From the NCBI RefSeq assembly GCF_023617245.1, contig NZ_CP067396.1, positions 4,216,001 to 4,280,000 on the forward strand: 64,000 bases of DNA, written 5' to 3'. The translations under genes and the position numbers were made by a program. This stretch comes from Lysobacter enzymogenes. Its GTDB lineage: Bacteria; Pseudomonadota; Gammaproteobacteria; Xanthomonadales; Xanthomonadaceae. Within the stretch, counting starts at the first letter, position 1; each line of letters opens with the position of its first letter. The notes under the pieces were generated by a model. That model was not told where the DNA came from. It made no database searches and saw only the letters and a list, made by a program, of their open reading frames with translations. Below are positions 27,402 to 36,390 of this stretch, piece after piece.

Positions 27402-28772
27402 ATGCCGTCGATCCGCACCTCGTTGCTCGCCCTCGCCCTGGTCTGCGCCGCCTGCGCGCAGGTTCCCGCCGACGCCGCCAGCGCGCGCAAGAGCTGGGTC
27501 GTGCAGCAGATCCGCGACCACAACCATCCCTACGCCGCCAGCGCCAGCGGCGAACTCGACACCAAGCTGGCGACCATGGCCGGCGGCCCGTTCGCGTTCT
27601 ACCGCGGCACCGCGCACCTGTTCTTCCAGGACATGGCCACCCTGCCCGGCTCGGCCTACGCCAGCGCGCAGACCGGCTACACCTGGATCGGCGGCGACAT
27701 GCACCTGGGCAACTTCGATGCCGCGCGCGACAGCAGCGGCAAGGCGGTGTTCAAGGTCGCCGACTTCGACGAAGGCTATCTCGGCCAGTACGTGTGGGAC
27801 CTGCGCCGGCTCGCCGCCAGCCTGGTCCTGGCCGGCCGCGACAACGGCCTGAGCGATGCCGCCATCGGCACCGCCGTCGATACCCTGGTCGGCAAGTACG
27901 TCGACCAGATGGGCGAGTTCAAGGGCAACAACGGCGAGAGCGGCTTCCGCCTCGACAAGGACAGCACCACCGGCGCGGTCGACGACACCATCGACAAGGC
28001 CGACGGCAAGACCCGCGCCAGCCTGCTGTCGAAGTACACCGCGGTCAGCGGCGGCGCGCGCCGGTTCCAGGCGCTGTCGAACCTGGTCGCGCTGCCGGCG
28101 GCGACCTACAGCGCGGTCAACACCGCGATGGCCGGCTACGTGTCCTCGATCGCCGCGTCCAAGCGCTATCCGGCCGCGTTCTACACGCTCAAGGACGCGC
28201 GCCAGAAGCTCGGTTCCGGCGTCGGCAGCCTCGGCCGCGCGCGTTACTACGTCTTGATCGAGGGCGCGACCTCGTCGACGTCCGACGACGTGATCCTGGA
28301 GTTCAAGCAGGAAGCCGCCAGCGCGGTCGCCGCGGCCGCGCCGGGCCGGCTGCCGGCCAGCGCCTACGACAGCCACGAAGGCCTGCGCGTTGCGCGCACG
28401 GCCAAGGCCCAGGTGAGCAACGCCGAGGTCCTGATCGGCCATGCCAGCGTCGCCGGGGTGCCGTTCTACGTGCACGAGAAATCGCCGTTCCAGGAAGACT
28501 TCGATCCGGCCAAGCTCGACAGCGCCGGCAAGCTCGACACCGCCGCGGGCTACCTCGGCCAGGCGCTCGCGAGCGCGCACGCGCTGGCCGACCAGGACTA
28601 CGACAGCTCGGTGGTGAGCTACAGCATCGACAAGCAGGTCAGCGACGCGGTGACCAGCAAGAGCGGGCTGAAGTCGGAGATCCGCGCGTTCGCGTTCGCG
28701 TACGCCGCGCAGGTCGAGCTGGATTGGGAGGCGTTCGTGGAAGCGTACGAGGCCGGAACGCCGCTGTACTGA
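27402..28772 (+). CDS. exported DUF2252 protein, kinase-like fold
   Basis: The protein has 456 residues from ATG 27402. The signal segment LLALALVCAACAQVP could be a type I or lipoprotein signal. The body matches DUF2252, with GDMHLGNFDAARD (about residues 105-117) and VADFDEGYLGQYVWDLRRLA. These resemble the catalytic HxxN and metal-binding DxD motifs of aminoglycoside-phosphotransferase-like kinases. Export is notable because ATP is scarce in the periplasm. The function of DUF2252 is unknown. A symmetric hairpin follows the stop. Confidence 0.8.
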   Translation: MPSIRTSLLALALVCAACAQVPADAASARKSWVVQQIRDHNHPYAASASGELDTKLATMAGGPFAFYRGTAHLFFQDMATLPGSAYASAQTGYTWIGGDMHLGNFDAARDSSGKAVFKVADFDEGYLGQYVWDLRRLAASLVLAGRDNGLSDAAIGTAVDTLVGKYVDQMGEFKGNNGESGFRLDKDSTTGAVDDTIDKADGKTRASLLSKYTAVSGGARRFQALSNLVALPAATYSAVNTAMAGYVSSIAASKRYPAAFYTLKDARQKLGSGVGSLGRARYYVLIEGATSSTSDDVILEFKQEAASAVAAAAPGRLPASAYDSHEGLRVARTAKAQVSNAEVLIGHASVAGVPFYVHEKSPFQEDFDPAKLDSAGKLDTAAGYLGQALASAHALADQDYDSSVVSYSIDKQVSDAVTSKSGLKSEIRAFAFAYAAQVELDWEAFVEAYEAGTPLY

Positions 28773-28806
28773 GCGCTGTCGCCGACGGCGGACGCAACGC
28801 TGCTCA

Positions 28807-28836
28807 AACCCCTCTCCCGCATGCGGGAGAGGGGTT
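28807..28836. terminator. bidirectional hairpin between convergent genes
   Basis: AACCCCTCTCCCGC and GCGGGAGAGGGGTT form a near-perfect palindrome with an AT centre. It sits 34 bases after the DUF2252 stop and 20 bases from the MipA stop. No long T run follows, so it may be an intergenic repeat element that also limits read-through. Confidence 0.55.
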
Positions 28837-28856
28837 GCGGTGGCGGCCCGCAGCGA

Positions 28857-29660
28857 TCAGAAGCTGCGCACCACCCCGAAGAACGCCTGCGCCACGCCGT
28901 CGGTGTCCTCGGCGATCAGCGGGCTGTCGCTGATCTCGTCCGGCAGCACCTGATAGCCGACGTTGGCCATGAAGCGCCACTTCTCCGCGAACGGCCGCGC
29001 CACGGTCAGGCTCACCGACGGGATCGTGACGCTGCCGGGGCGATAGCTCACCACGCCGCGCCGCACTTCCTTGTCCAGGGTGCCGTAGTAGTAGTTGGCG
29101 AGGTCCTTGGACATCCAGCTCACGCTCACCGCCGGCGTCAGCAGCCACTCGCCGGCCTGCATCGGGTAGCGATAGCTCACGTCGGCCTCGTAGCCGCCGC
29201 TGACGTCGAGGATGTCGGCCTTGACCTCCAGCTGCAGTTCGCCGGCGCTGCCGCGCCAGCTGACCGAGGCGCCGGCGTCGACGCTGTCGTCGCGATCGGA
29301 CAGCAGGTCGCGGTCGATGCCGCGCTTGGCCAGCTCGCGCCGGCCGAAATCCTTGCGGTCCATCGCGTCCAGCCGTCCGCCCACGAACACGTCGAAGGCG
29401 AATTCGTCGCTCTTGACCAGGTAATAGCCGGCGGTGATGCCGCGCAGGTAGAAACGCTCGCCCTCGTAGCCGAAGAACGGAATCACGCGGGTGTGGTTGC
29501 CCTCGCCGGCGTAGAGCTCGTTGCGGCTGCCGGCGGCGATGCCGACGCTCCAGTTGGCCGGCGCCATGTCGGCGCGCTCCTCGCCTTCTTTGCGGACTTG
29601 GGCCGATAGCGCGAGCGGGAACGAGAGCAACAACAAGGGAACGATGCGAACGATGCGCAT
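28857..29660 (-). CDS. MipA/OmpV family outer-membrane protein
   Basis: The protein has 267 residues from ATG 29660; a TTG at 29666 is an alternative. A signal peptide ends LALSAQ. The mature protein is a beta-barrel type sequence with alternating hydrophobic residues, AAGSRNELYAG and FFGYEGERFYLRG near the front, and a final Phe (GVVRSF). This fits MipA/OmpV proteins, which act as outer-membrane channels or as scaffolds for murein hydrolases. No partner gene is adjacent. Confidence 0.85.
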   Translation of the reverse strand: MRIVRIVPLLLLSFPLALSAQVRKEGEERADMAPANWSVGIAAGSRNELYAGEGNHTRVIPFFGYEGERFYLRGITAGYYLVKSDEFAFDVFVGGRLDAMDRKDFGRRELAKRGIDRDLLSDRDDSVDAGASVSWRGSAGELQLEVKADILDVSGGYEADVSYRYPMQAGEWLLTPAVSVSWMSKDLANYYYGTLDKEVRRGVVSYRPGSVTIPSVSLTVARPFAEKWRFMANVGYQVLPDEISDSPLIAEDTDGVAQAFFGVVRSF

Positions 29661-30165
29661 GAACAAGGGTTCCTGATTGAGTGGGGAAGGACGCGGGACA
29701 GGCGGGCGCCGCAGCGGACGAGCGCTCGCCGCCGCGATGCTGACTTCGGGGTTTTAAGAGTTGTTTAAACCGTTCCGCAGCGGCGCGGCGTTCGCCCCGC
29801 GCGCGCTTGGGCGCGGCGACGGCGAACGACGGACGGTGCGGGTGGAACTGTACGGAGGCAATCGTGCGATTTGCATTGCGCGCGGGCGCCGGCTTCGAGT
29901 CCGGACGCGACCGCGCTCACGGAATACCCGATGCGATGCGCCAAAGTGTGCGCGACTTGTAACCGCGAGACCGGCCGCGCGGTTTTTTGCGCGCAACGGA
30001 TAACTGCCGCTCAGGTTTCGCCGATGCGGACAGGGATGCGTGCGAGGCGGACGAGAGAGTGTCGGTGACGAGGCGCAGGGATCGAAGAGAACGAACGCGA
30101 CCTGTCGCGCGAACGCTTCAACGTTTCGAACTGTCGCCGTACGCAGGCGTGCGGAGCGATGCACG
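29661..30165. other. 505-bp non-coding stretch before the REP array
   Basis: No credible gene is seen on either strand. The part near 29750-29880 is less GC-rich and could hold the promoter of the minus-strand MipA gene. The remainder grades into degenerate repeat-like DNA. Confidence 0.4.
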
Positions 30166-30790
30166 GTGGGAAGGGCTTCAGCGCCGATGCTCTTCTTTCC
30201 GAAGCGATGCAGCGACCTGAGCCGAAAGCATCGGGCCTGAAGGCCCTCCCACAACAGCGGGCCACCAGTATGACGACGCAGCAGCGAAGTCTTTGTGGGA
30301 GGGGCTTCAGCCCCGACGCTTTTCTTTCCGATGCGACGCAGCGACCTGAACCCAAAGCATCGGGCCTGAAGGCCCTCCCACAACAGCGGACCGCCAGCGC
30401 GACGACGACGCAGCAGCGAAGTCTTTGTGGGAGGGGCTTCAGCCCCGACGCCTTTCTTTCCGATGCGACGCAGCGACCTGCGCCCAAAGCATCGAGCCTG
30501 AAGGCCCTCCCACGACAGCAGGCCGCCAGCGCGACGACGCGGCGGCGGAGAAGTCATTGTGGGAGGGGCTTCAGCCCTGATGCTTTTCTTTCCGAAGCGA
30601 CGCAGCGACCTGAACCCAAAGCGTCGGGCCTGAAGGCCCTCCCACAACAGCGGCCGACACCGCGACAACGGCGGCGGCGGCGAAGTCGCTGTGGGAGGGG
30701 CTTCAGCCCCGACGCTTTTCTTTCCGATGCGACGCAGCGACCTGAGCCGAAAGCATCGGGCCCGAAGGCCCTCCCACAGCAGCAGGCACT
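30166..30790. repeat. five-copy tandem array of REP pairs (132-bp period)
   Basis: Units start at 30166, 30295, 30427, 30559 and 30691, with periods 129, 132, 132 and 132. Each unit has a GTGGGAGGGGCTTCAGCCCC palindrome, a spacer TTTTCTTTCCGATGCGACGC, an inverted partner ending GGCCCTCCCAC, and a short linker. REP elements of this class are spread through Xanthomonadaceae genomes, and the same palindrome recurs here at 40583, 48341 and 54117. The first unit is the most diverged. Long frames through the array arise because 132 is a multiple of three. Confidence 0.95.
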
Positions 30791-30842
30791 ACGGCCCGAA
30801 AGGCCTGCCGCTGCATCGGCAGGCCTTCCGCCAGCGCGCCGC

Positions 30843-32051
30843 TCAGTTCATCACCGCCCGCTTGCTTTCCTGCGGCGCCGGCGCTGCTTCGGTCTGCGGC
30901 TGCGCCGGTGCGGTGTGCTGCGGCTCGCTGACCGCGCGCTGTTGGTCGAGGAAGACGCGGCGATGGCTTGGGTCGTCGAGGCCGCCTTCGACCGCGAAGA
31001 AACCGCGGCCGTCGCGGCCGGCGATGATGTGGTCGATGTTGCGCATGCCCTGCCCGCCCGCATCCAGCGCGGCGTGGGTCGCGGCGTTGCGCAGGCCCTG
31101 TTCGCCGCCGAACTCCAATGCGCCCGGCGGCAGACCGCGCAGGCCGTGCAAGGCCTGCTGGTACATGCCGTTGTGCGGGTGCGCGGCGTCGGCCAGGGCG
31201 TCGCGTCCGGCCTCGCGCGCGCCGGTCGCCGCCGCGGCGCGGCCGGCGTCGTGGCCGCGTTCGCCCGGCGTCGCCATCTCCTGCGCCTTGATCACCGCCT
31301 CGATGTAGTGGATGTCGACGCCGTGCTTGATGCCGCTGCCGGGAATGAGCTTCTGCCAGAACGACTGCGGGTCCGGATCGGGCAGCTCGATCTTGTGGCC
31401 GACCGCGTCGGGCATCGCCCACTTGAGCGGAATGCTGTGCTCCTGCAGGTCGGTCAGGATTTCGTTCTTGACCGCGTAGCGGCGGATCTGGCCGCTGTCG
31501 GCCATCTCCTGCTTGGCCGCGTCGGCGTCGATGCCGATGCGTTCGAGCGTCTTGTCGTGCACGCCGGAGGCGTTGAAGGTCACCGCCGGAATGCCGCTGG
31601 TGATCGAGGCCGCCGCGGCCAGTCCGCCGCCGAGCGAATGGCCGGTGATCACCACTTCGTCGCCGAACGCGACCTTGGCCTCGCGCGCCAGCGCCATGGC
31701 CTGGTTGTATTGCGCGTCCTCGAAGCCCAGGCCCTGGCGGAAGTTGGTCAGCCAGTCCTTGCCCTCGTCGGTGCCCGAATAGGCCAGCACGTAGTGGCCG
31801 TGTTCGTCGCCGTAGATGCGGGCGAGGAAGCCCGAATCCTTGTTCTCCAGCGTCGCCGGATCGATGCCCTTGGCGCGCAGTTGCTCGGCGTCGAGCGGCT
31901 TGAAGCCGTCGATACCCGGCCCCTGGTCGTATAGATCGTCCATCAGCCGCGACAGGGTCTTGTCGATCGGCTTGGCCTGGGTGCCGCGCACCTGGTCGGC
32001 GAAGGACTGCGGCGGCTGCGCGCCGGCGGTCGGTTCGGTCTGCTGGCTCAT
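30843..32051 (-). CDS. X-T4SS effector: lipase domain plus XVIPCD
   Basis: The protein has 402 residues. An alpha/beta-hydrolase (DUF2974/lipase class 3-like) domain covers about 35-260, with YVLAYSGTDEGKDW and nucleophile S139 in TGHSLGGGLA. The C-terminal 115 residues match the XVIPCD signal of Xanthomonadales T4SS effectors: HPHNGMYQQAL, GLRNAATHAAL, RNIDHII, RGFFAVEGGLDDPSHRR, and a Gln/Pro tail. XVIPCD binds the coupling protein VirD4, which delivers the toxin into rival bacteria. The likely activity is phospholipid or lipid hydrolysis. Upstream lies an ankyrin gene in the same operon (57 bases), a likely immunity gene. There is no signal peptide, as expected. Confidence 0.9.
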   Translation of the reverse strand: MSQQTEPTAGAQPPQSFADQVRGTQAKPIDKTLSRLMDDLYDQGPGIDGFKPLDAEQLRAKGIDPATLENKDSGFLARIYGDEHGHYVLAYSGTDEGKDWLTNFRQGLGFEDAQYNQAMALAREAKVAFGDEVVITGHSLGGGLAAAASITSGIPAVTFNASGVHDKTLERIGIDADAAKQEMADSGQIRRYAVKNEILTDLQEHSIPLKWAMPDAVGHKIELPDPDPQSFWQKLIPGSGIKHGVDIHYIEAVIKAQEMATPGERGHDAGRAAAATGAREAGRDALADAAHPHNGMYQQALHGLRGLPPGALEFGGEQGLRNAATHAALDAGGQGMRNIDHIIAGRDGRGFFAVEGGLDDPSHRRVFLDQQRAVSEPQHTAPAQPQTEAAPAPQESKRAVMN

Positions 32052-32108
32052 GCTGCGGTCTCCTGAATTCCTTGGCGTACCGTGTTCCTGAAAGGGTGTC
32101 GCGCGCGA

Positions 32109-32786
32109 TCAGGCGCTTTCCAACGCGATGCCGCGCTCGCGCATCCACGCCGCCAGCGCTTCGCGGTCGGCGCGCGCCTTGGCGCTGAGCAGGCTCGGCG
32201 GGGTCATGAACGCATAACGCTGGAAGCTCACGTTCTGGGCGTTGCGCGCATGCGGGTCGGTGCCGGCCTTGAGCAGTTCCAGCGCGAGGTCGGGCTGGTT
32301 GACCTTGCCGGCGACGTGCAGCGCGGTGTTGCCCATGCGGTCGACGTGGCGCGGATCGGCGCCGGCGGCGAGCAGGCGGCGGAACTGGATTTCGCGATCG
32401 CCCATCAACGCCGCGGCCAGCGGCGCGGCGCCGGTGTGGGCGTGCTCGATGTTGGGATCGGCGCCGCGCGCGAGCAGCGTTTCCAGGTACACCGGATCGC
32501 GCGCCATCGCCGCCAGATGCACGACGGTGGAACCGTCCACGCCCGGCCGCGACGGGTCGGCGCCCAGCGCCAGCAACTCGTCCAGCCCTTCCGGACTCTG
32601 GTTGAACACCGCCCACTCCGGCAGGGTCACGTTCTTGTCGCCGCGCGCGGACAACGCGGCCGGCGCGCGCTCGACCAGACGGCGGATCGCGGCGCGGTCG
32701 CCCGCGGCGACGGCGTCGGCGAGCTCGGCCGCGACCGGATCGGCGAATACCTGGGCAGCCAGCGACTGCGGCTGTGCTTCGGACAT
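32109..32786 (-). CDS. ankyrin-repeat protein, putative immunity protein
   Basis: The protein has 225 residues with CAGGAGGAG before the ATG. Four or five ankyrin repeats lie at about 50-195 (for example DGSTVVHLAAMARDPVYLE, ARGADPNIEH and MGNTALHVAGK). There is no signal peptide, so it should be cytoplasmic. It is the first gene of a two-gene unit with the lipase effector. Ankyrin proteins are frequent neighbours of phospholipase-type toxins and can neutralise them, so immunity is inferred. Known X-T4SS immunity proteins are mostly periplasmic lipoproteins, which makes the cytoplasmic form notable. Confidence 0.8.
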   Translation of the reverse strand: MSEAQPQSLAAQVFADPVAAELADAVAAGDRAAIRRLVERAPAALSARGDKNVTLPEWAVFNQSPEGLDELLALGADPSRPGVDGSTVVHLAAMARDPVYLETLLARGADPNIEHAHTGAAPLAAALMGDREIQFRRLLAAGADPRHVDRMGNTALHVAGKVNQPDLALELLKAGTDPHARNAQNVSFQRYAFMTPPSLLSAKARADREALAAWMRERGIALESA

Positions 32787-33183
<397 letters not shown>

Positions 33184-35091
33184 TCAGTAATCCCCGGGCG
33201 CCGCACCGAAGCGCACCGGCACCGTCACCTCGACACAGGCGCCGACCGGCAACTGCAGATTGCCGACCTGGACCGCGGTATCGCCCACCGCGCCGCCGCC
33301 GGCCGGGCAGGAACCGCCGCCGGACAGCGCGCGGCACGACCATCCGGCGCGCAGGCTGGCGCCGCGCGGCAGGTTGTCGCTGATGCTGGCGCCGGCCGCC
33401 GCGTCGGGGCCGTCGGGGTTGCACGCGGTCAGCAGGTAATCGCTCTGCCCGCCGGGCGTATAGGTGCCGCGTCCGTCGTCCTTCTTCAGCGACAGCGACA
33501 CGCACTGCGGATCGACGCTGACGCTGGCGCTGTTGTCGGCGCTGCCGCCCGGCGCCGGAGTGACGAAACCCGATTGCGCCGAGGCGCCCTCGGCGAACGG
33601 CGCGTTGGCGGTGGCCGTCGCGGTGTTGACGATCGCGCCGCACTGGCCGTCGGCGAGTTTGGCCTGGATGGCGTAGGTCAGGCCGGCGCCGGCCGCGGCG
33701 TTGCCCGCGGGCAGGATCGCGGTGGCGGAAATCGCGCCGGTGCCGCTGCCCGCGGGACAGCTCGCGCTGCCGATCGGCGTGCAGGTCCAGGAGGTGAAGG
33801 TCATGCCGGCCGGCACCGCATCGGCCAGGCTCACCGACGCGTCGTGCGCGGTGGTGTCGCCGACGGTCGGACGCGCGGTGTTGTTGAGGAAGGTCACGGT
33901 GTAAGCGACCGTGCCGCCGGCCGCGGGCGCGGCGTTGTCGACCCGCTTGCTCGTGCGCAGATCGACGTCGTTGTCGACGATGGTCAGCGTCGCGCTCGCC
34001 TGCGCCGAAGCGTTGGTCGAACAGGTGGTGGTCGAGGCCAAGGTGTAGACGTTGGCGTCGCTCTGCACCTGGAAGGTCGCGGTCTCGTTGTCCTCGATGA
34101 TCGTGTCGTCGATCACCGCGATCGGCAGGTCGAAGGTGGCGTTGTCGTAGGTGCCGGCCGGAATCGACACATTGACGATGTCGCCGTTGCCGCTGGACAC
34201 GGTGTAGTCGCTGCCGCGGGTCGCGCTGCCGCCGGTGATGCGCACCGGCACGACGATGCCGCCGCTGGGCACGGTACCGATCACCCGCAACCGCGGCAGG
34301 CCGGCGCTCTGGCCTTCGCGCACGGTGTAGTTGGCCGCGTCGAATTCGATGTAGGGACTCAGGGTGACCTGGATCTCGTCGAGGAAATTGCCGAGCGAAA
34401 TGCCGCCGCTGCTGCTCAGCGCGGCGAAGCCGACCTGCTGCACGCCGGTGGTGCCGTTGTAATTGAAGCTGCCGCTGTAATCGCGCCAGCCGTTGGCCGT
34501 GCCGCCGATGGCGATCGTGCCTTGGGTGGCCGACGACGGCGTGCCGGCGGTATCGACCCGGTCGGTGCCGTTGTTGGTGGTGCCGATGCGCGCGATCTCG
34601 CTGCTCACCGCGGTGGCGGTGCTGCCCGACGCGTTGACGCCGAAGCTCATCACGTCCGGCGTGGTGGCCGAATCGCGGCCGCGATGGCTCAACCGCCAGC
34701 GGATCACCTCTTTGTTGGTCAGGCAGATGTTCTGGTAGATCCGCGAGGCCTGGTCGGCGTTGAGTTCGGCGTGTTGCTTGCCGGCGCGCGCCGGCGTGTT
34801 GTTGAAGCTGTTGCCCCACAACTCGACGATCGGCCCGTTGGCCGGATTGGCGACGATGCCGCAGCCGCCGGTGGCGCGGCTGGGATGGGTGGTGTTCCAC
34901 CCGGTCACCTGCTGCGGGCCGGCGAAGTAGCCGACGCAGGCGCCCGTGCCCAGGTCGGGCTGCTCGAAGCCGAGGTTGACGAAGGTGCGCTGGACCTGGG
35001 CCTGGGCCGGCGACAGCGCCGCCACCGCCAGGAACGCGGCGAGTAAAGCCATGCGCGGTCCACGCGGACCGCGCCCGAAAGACATGCTCAT
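33184..35091 (-). CDS. secreted Calx-beta / DUF11 repeat protein
   Basis: The protein has 635 residues from ATG 35091. A signal peptide ends LSPAQAQ. The first part (about 35-240) looks like a lectin- or jelly-roll-like domain with NLGFEQPDLGTGACVGYF. A Calx-beta-like calcium domain follows (FDAANYTVREGQSAGLPRL through DDTIIEDNETATFQVQ). Two DUF11-type beta-sandwich repeats come last (KRVDNAAPAAGGTVAYTVTF and LKKDDGRGTYTPGGQSDYLL). It is probably a cell-surface or extracellular adhesion protein. It ends abruptly at GAAPGDY, without a visible sorting tail. Confidence 0.75.
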   Translation of the reverse strand: MSMSFGRGPRGPRMALLAAFLAVAALSPAQAQVQRTFVNLGFEQPDLGTGACVGYFAGPQQVTGWNTTHPSRATGGCGIVANPANGPIVELWGNSFNNTPARAGKQHAELNADQASRIYQNICLTNKEVIRWRLSHRGRDSATTPDVMSFGVNASGSTATAVSSEIARIGTTNNGTDRVDTAGTPSSATQGTIAIGGTANGWRDYSGSFNYNGTTGVQQVGFAALSSSGGISLGNFLDEIQVTLSPYIEFDAANYTVREGQSAGLPRLRVIGTVPSGGIVVPVRITGGSATRGSDYTVSSGNGDIVNVSIPAGTYDNATFDLPIAVIDDTIIEDNETATFQVQSDANVYTLASTTTCSTNASAQASATLTIVDNDVDLRTSKRVDNAAPAAGGTVAYTVTFLNNTARPTVGDTTAHDASVSLADAVPAGMTFTSWTCTPIGSASCPAGSGTGAISATAILPAGNAAAGAGLTYAIQAKLADGQCGAIVNTATATANAPFAEGASAQSGFVTPAPGGSADNSASVSVDPQCVSLSLKKDDGRGTYTPGGQSDYLLTACNPDGPDAAAGASISDNLPRGASLRAGWSCRALSGGGSCPAGGGAVGDTAVQVGNLQLPVGACVEVTVPVRFGAAPGDY

Positions 35092-35338
35092 GAGTCGCTG
35101 GACTCCCCCTGTACGCCGCCGCGCCCAACCGCCTCCCGCTGCAGGGCGGGAGCGCGTCGCGCTCGGCCGAGCGCGGCGCCGCGGGGTGGGCGGCGATCGC
35201 CGCCTGAACGAACTGAACAGAAAATGTGACGAACAGCACAAATATTATGTGCTTGATCTCAAGCTCCTGCCTAGGCGCGGCACGGCCGCAGGGGTTCAGC
35301 AACATGACTCATCGGGCGGCGCGGCCGCCCTGCCCGCC

Positions 35339-36133
35339 CTACGCCGCCGGCGCGACGTGCAAACCGAAGCCGCGTTCGCCGCCGGCCTCGCGGCCGGGCT
35401 TGAGCTCCAGCGACGGCACGGCGTAGTCGCCGCCGTTCTGGCGCCGGTAGGCGATCGGCGCATCGCTCCACAGCCCGTCCAGCCGCCGCAGCAGCCCGTC
35501 GCGCGCCTGCGCGAACTGCCCGGCATCGACGCGGTCGCTGCGATAGACCACGTACGGCGGCAGCACGTCGAAGCCGGGGTAATGCAGCAGGCCGTGATTG
35601 ATCGGGAACAACAGGTCGTCGATCGGCCCGTTGATCCCGCGCGGCGAATAGTGCGGCTGCCAACCGCCGGCGGTGACCGACACCAGCGCGCGCTTGCCGG
35701 CCAGCGCGCCCTCGCCGTAGCGATCGCCCCAGTGGCGCTCGGAGTGCTCGCCCACGCCGTAGCCGAAACCGTAGGAATAGACCCGGTCGAACCAGCCCTT
35801 GAGGATCGCCGGCATCGAGTACCACCACAGCGGGAACTGCAGGATCAGCGCATCGGCGCGGCGCAGCTTGTCCTGCTCGGCGCGCACGTCGGCGGTGAGC
35901 GCGTCGGCGGCGAAGGCGGCATGCGAATCCTTCGGTACGCGCAAGCGCGCGGACGCGTCGCGCTGCGGGAAATCGGCGGCGTCGACCGCGGCTTTCCAGC
36001 CCATCGCATACAGATCGCTGACTTCGACGCTGTGGCCCTGCGCGAGCAGATGCGCATGCATCGCATCCTTGAGCGCGCCGTTGAGCGACGCCGGTTCGGG
36101 GTGGGCGTGGACGATGAGGATGTGCTGGTTCAT
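35339..36133 (-). CDS. NAD(P)H-quinone oxidoreductase, flavodoxin-like fold
   Basis: The 264-residue cytoplasmic protein of the NQO/KefF-type flavodoxin-like family starts MNQHILIVHAHPEPASLNG (FMN/FAD phosphate loop). It contains LILQFPLWWYSMPAILKGWFDRV, the active-site and dimer segment. Such enzymes reduce quinones or other electrophiles by two electrons with NAD(P)H. It is a single gene, 257 bases from purA. The substrate is unknown. Confidence 0.9.
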   Translation of the reverse strand: MNQHILIVHAHPEPASLNGALKDAMHAHLLAQGHSVEVSDLYAMGWKAAVDAADFPQRDASARLRVPKDSHAAFAADALTADVRAEQDKLRRADALILQFPLWWYSMPAILKGWFDRVYSYGFGYGVGEHSERHWGDRYGEGALAGKRALVSVTAGGWQPHYSPRGINGPIDDLLFPINHGLLHYPGFDVLPPYVVYRSDRVDAGQFAQARDGLLRRLDGLWSDAPIAYRRQNGGDYAVPSLELKPGREAGGERGFGLHVAPAA

Positions 36134-36339
36134 GAGAGCGCCGCGGTGTGATCGGGGCGCTCAGAATAGGCAGCCGCGCGCGCCGGCTGGGCGCGGCGCG
36201 GCGGTTTCAATGTAGAGCGGCTGGAACCAATCCGGCGCGGTGCGGCGCCGCCATCGCGGGCGGTGGAAAGCGGCGGCGGACCGGTGCGCGCCGCGCGCGA
36301 CCAGCCTTCGGACATCGCGCGCCCTCGCGCGCCGCGCAA

Positions 36340-36367
36340 AAGAAAAGCCCCGCATTCGCGGGGCTTT
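36340..36367 (-). terminator. rho-independent terminator of purA
   Basis: On the minus strand GCCCCGC and GCGGGGC pair around GAAT and are followed by TTTTCTTTT, 24 bases after the purA stop. Confidence 0.9.
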
Positions 36368-36390
36368 CCTCGTGTTTCAGCGATGCGCGC

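Noticed and set aside
30166..30790. CRISPR array or insertion sequence
   Set aside because: Units consist wholly of REP palindromes and conserved linkers; there are no spacers, transposase or terminal target duplication.
29754..31934. Long frames on both strands through the REP array
   Set aside because: They encode repeated SGLKALPQ-like peptides of REP DNA and exist on both strands. The 132-bp period keeps them open.
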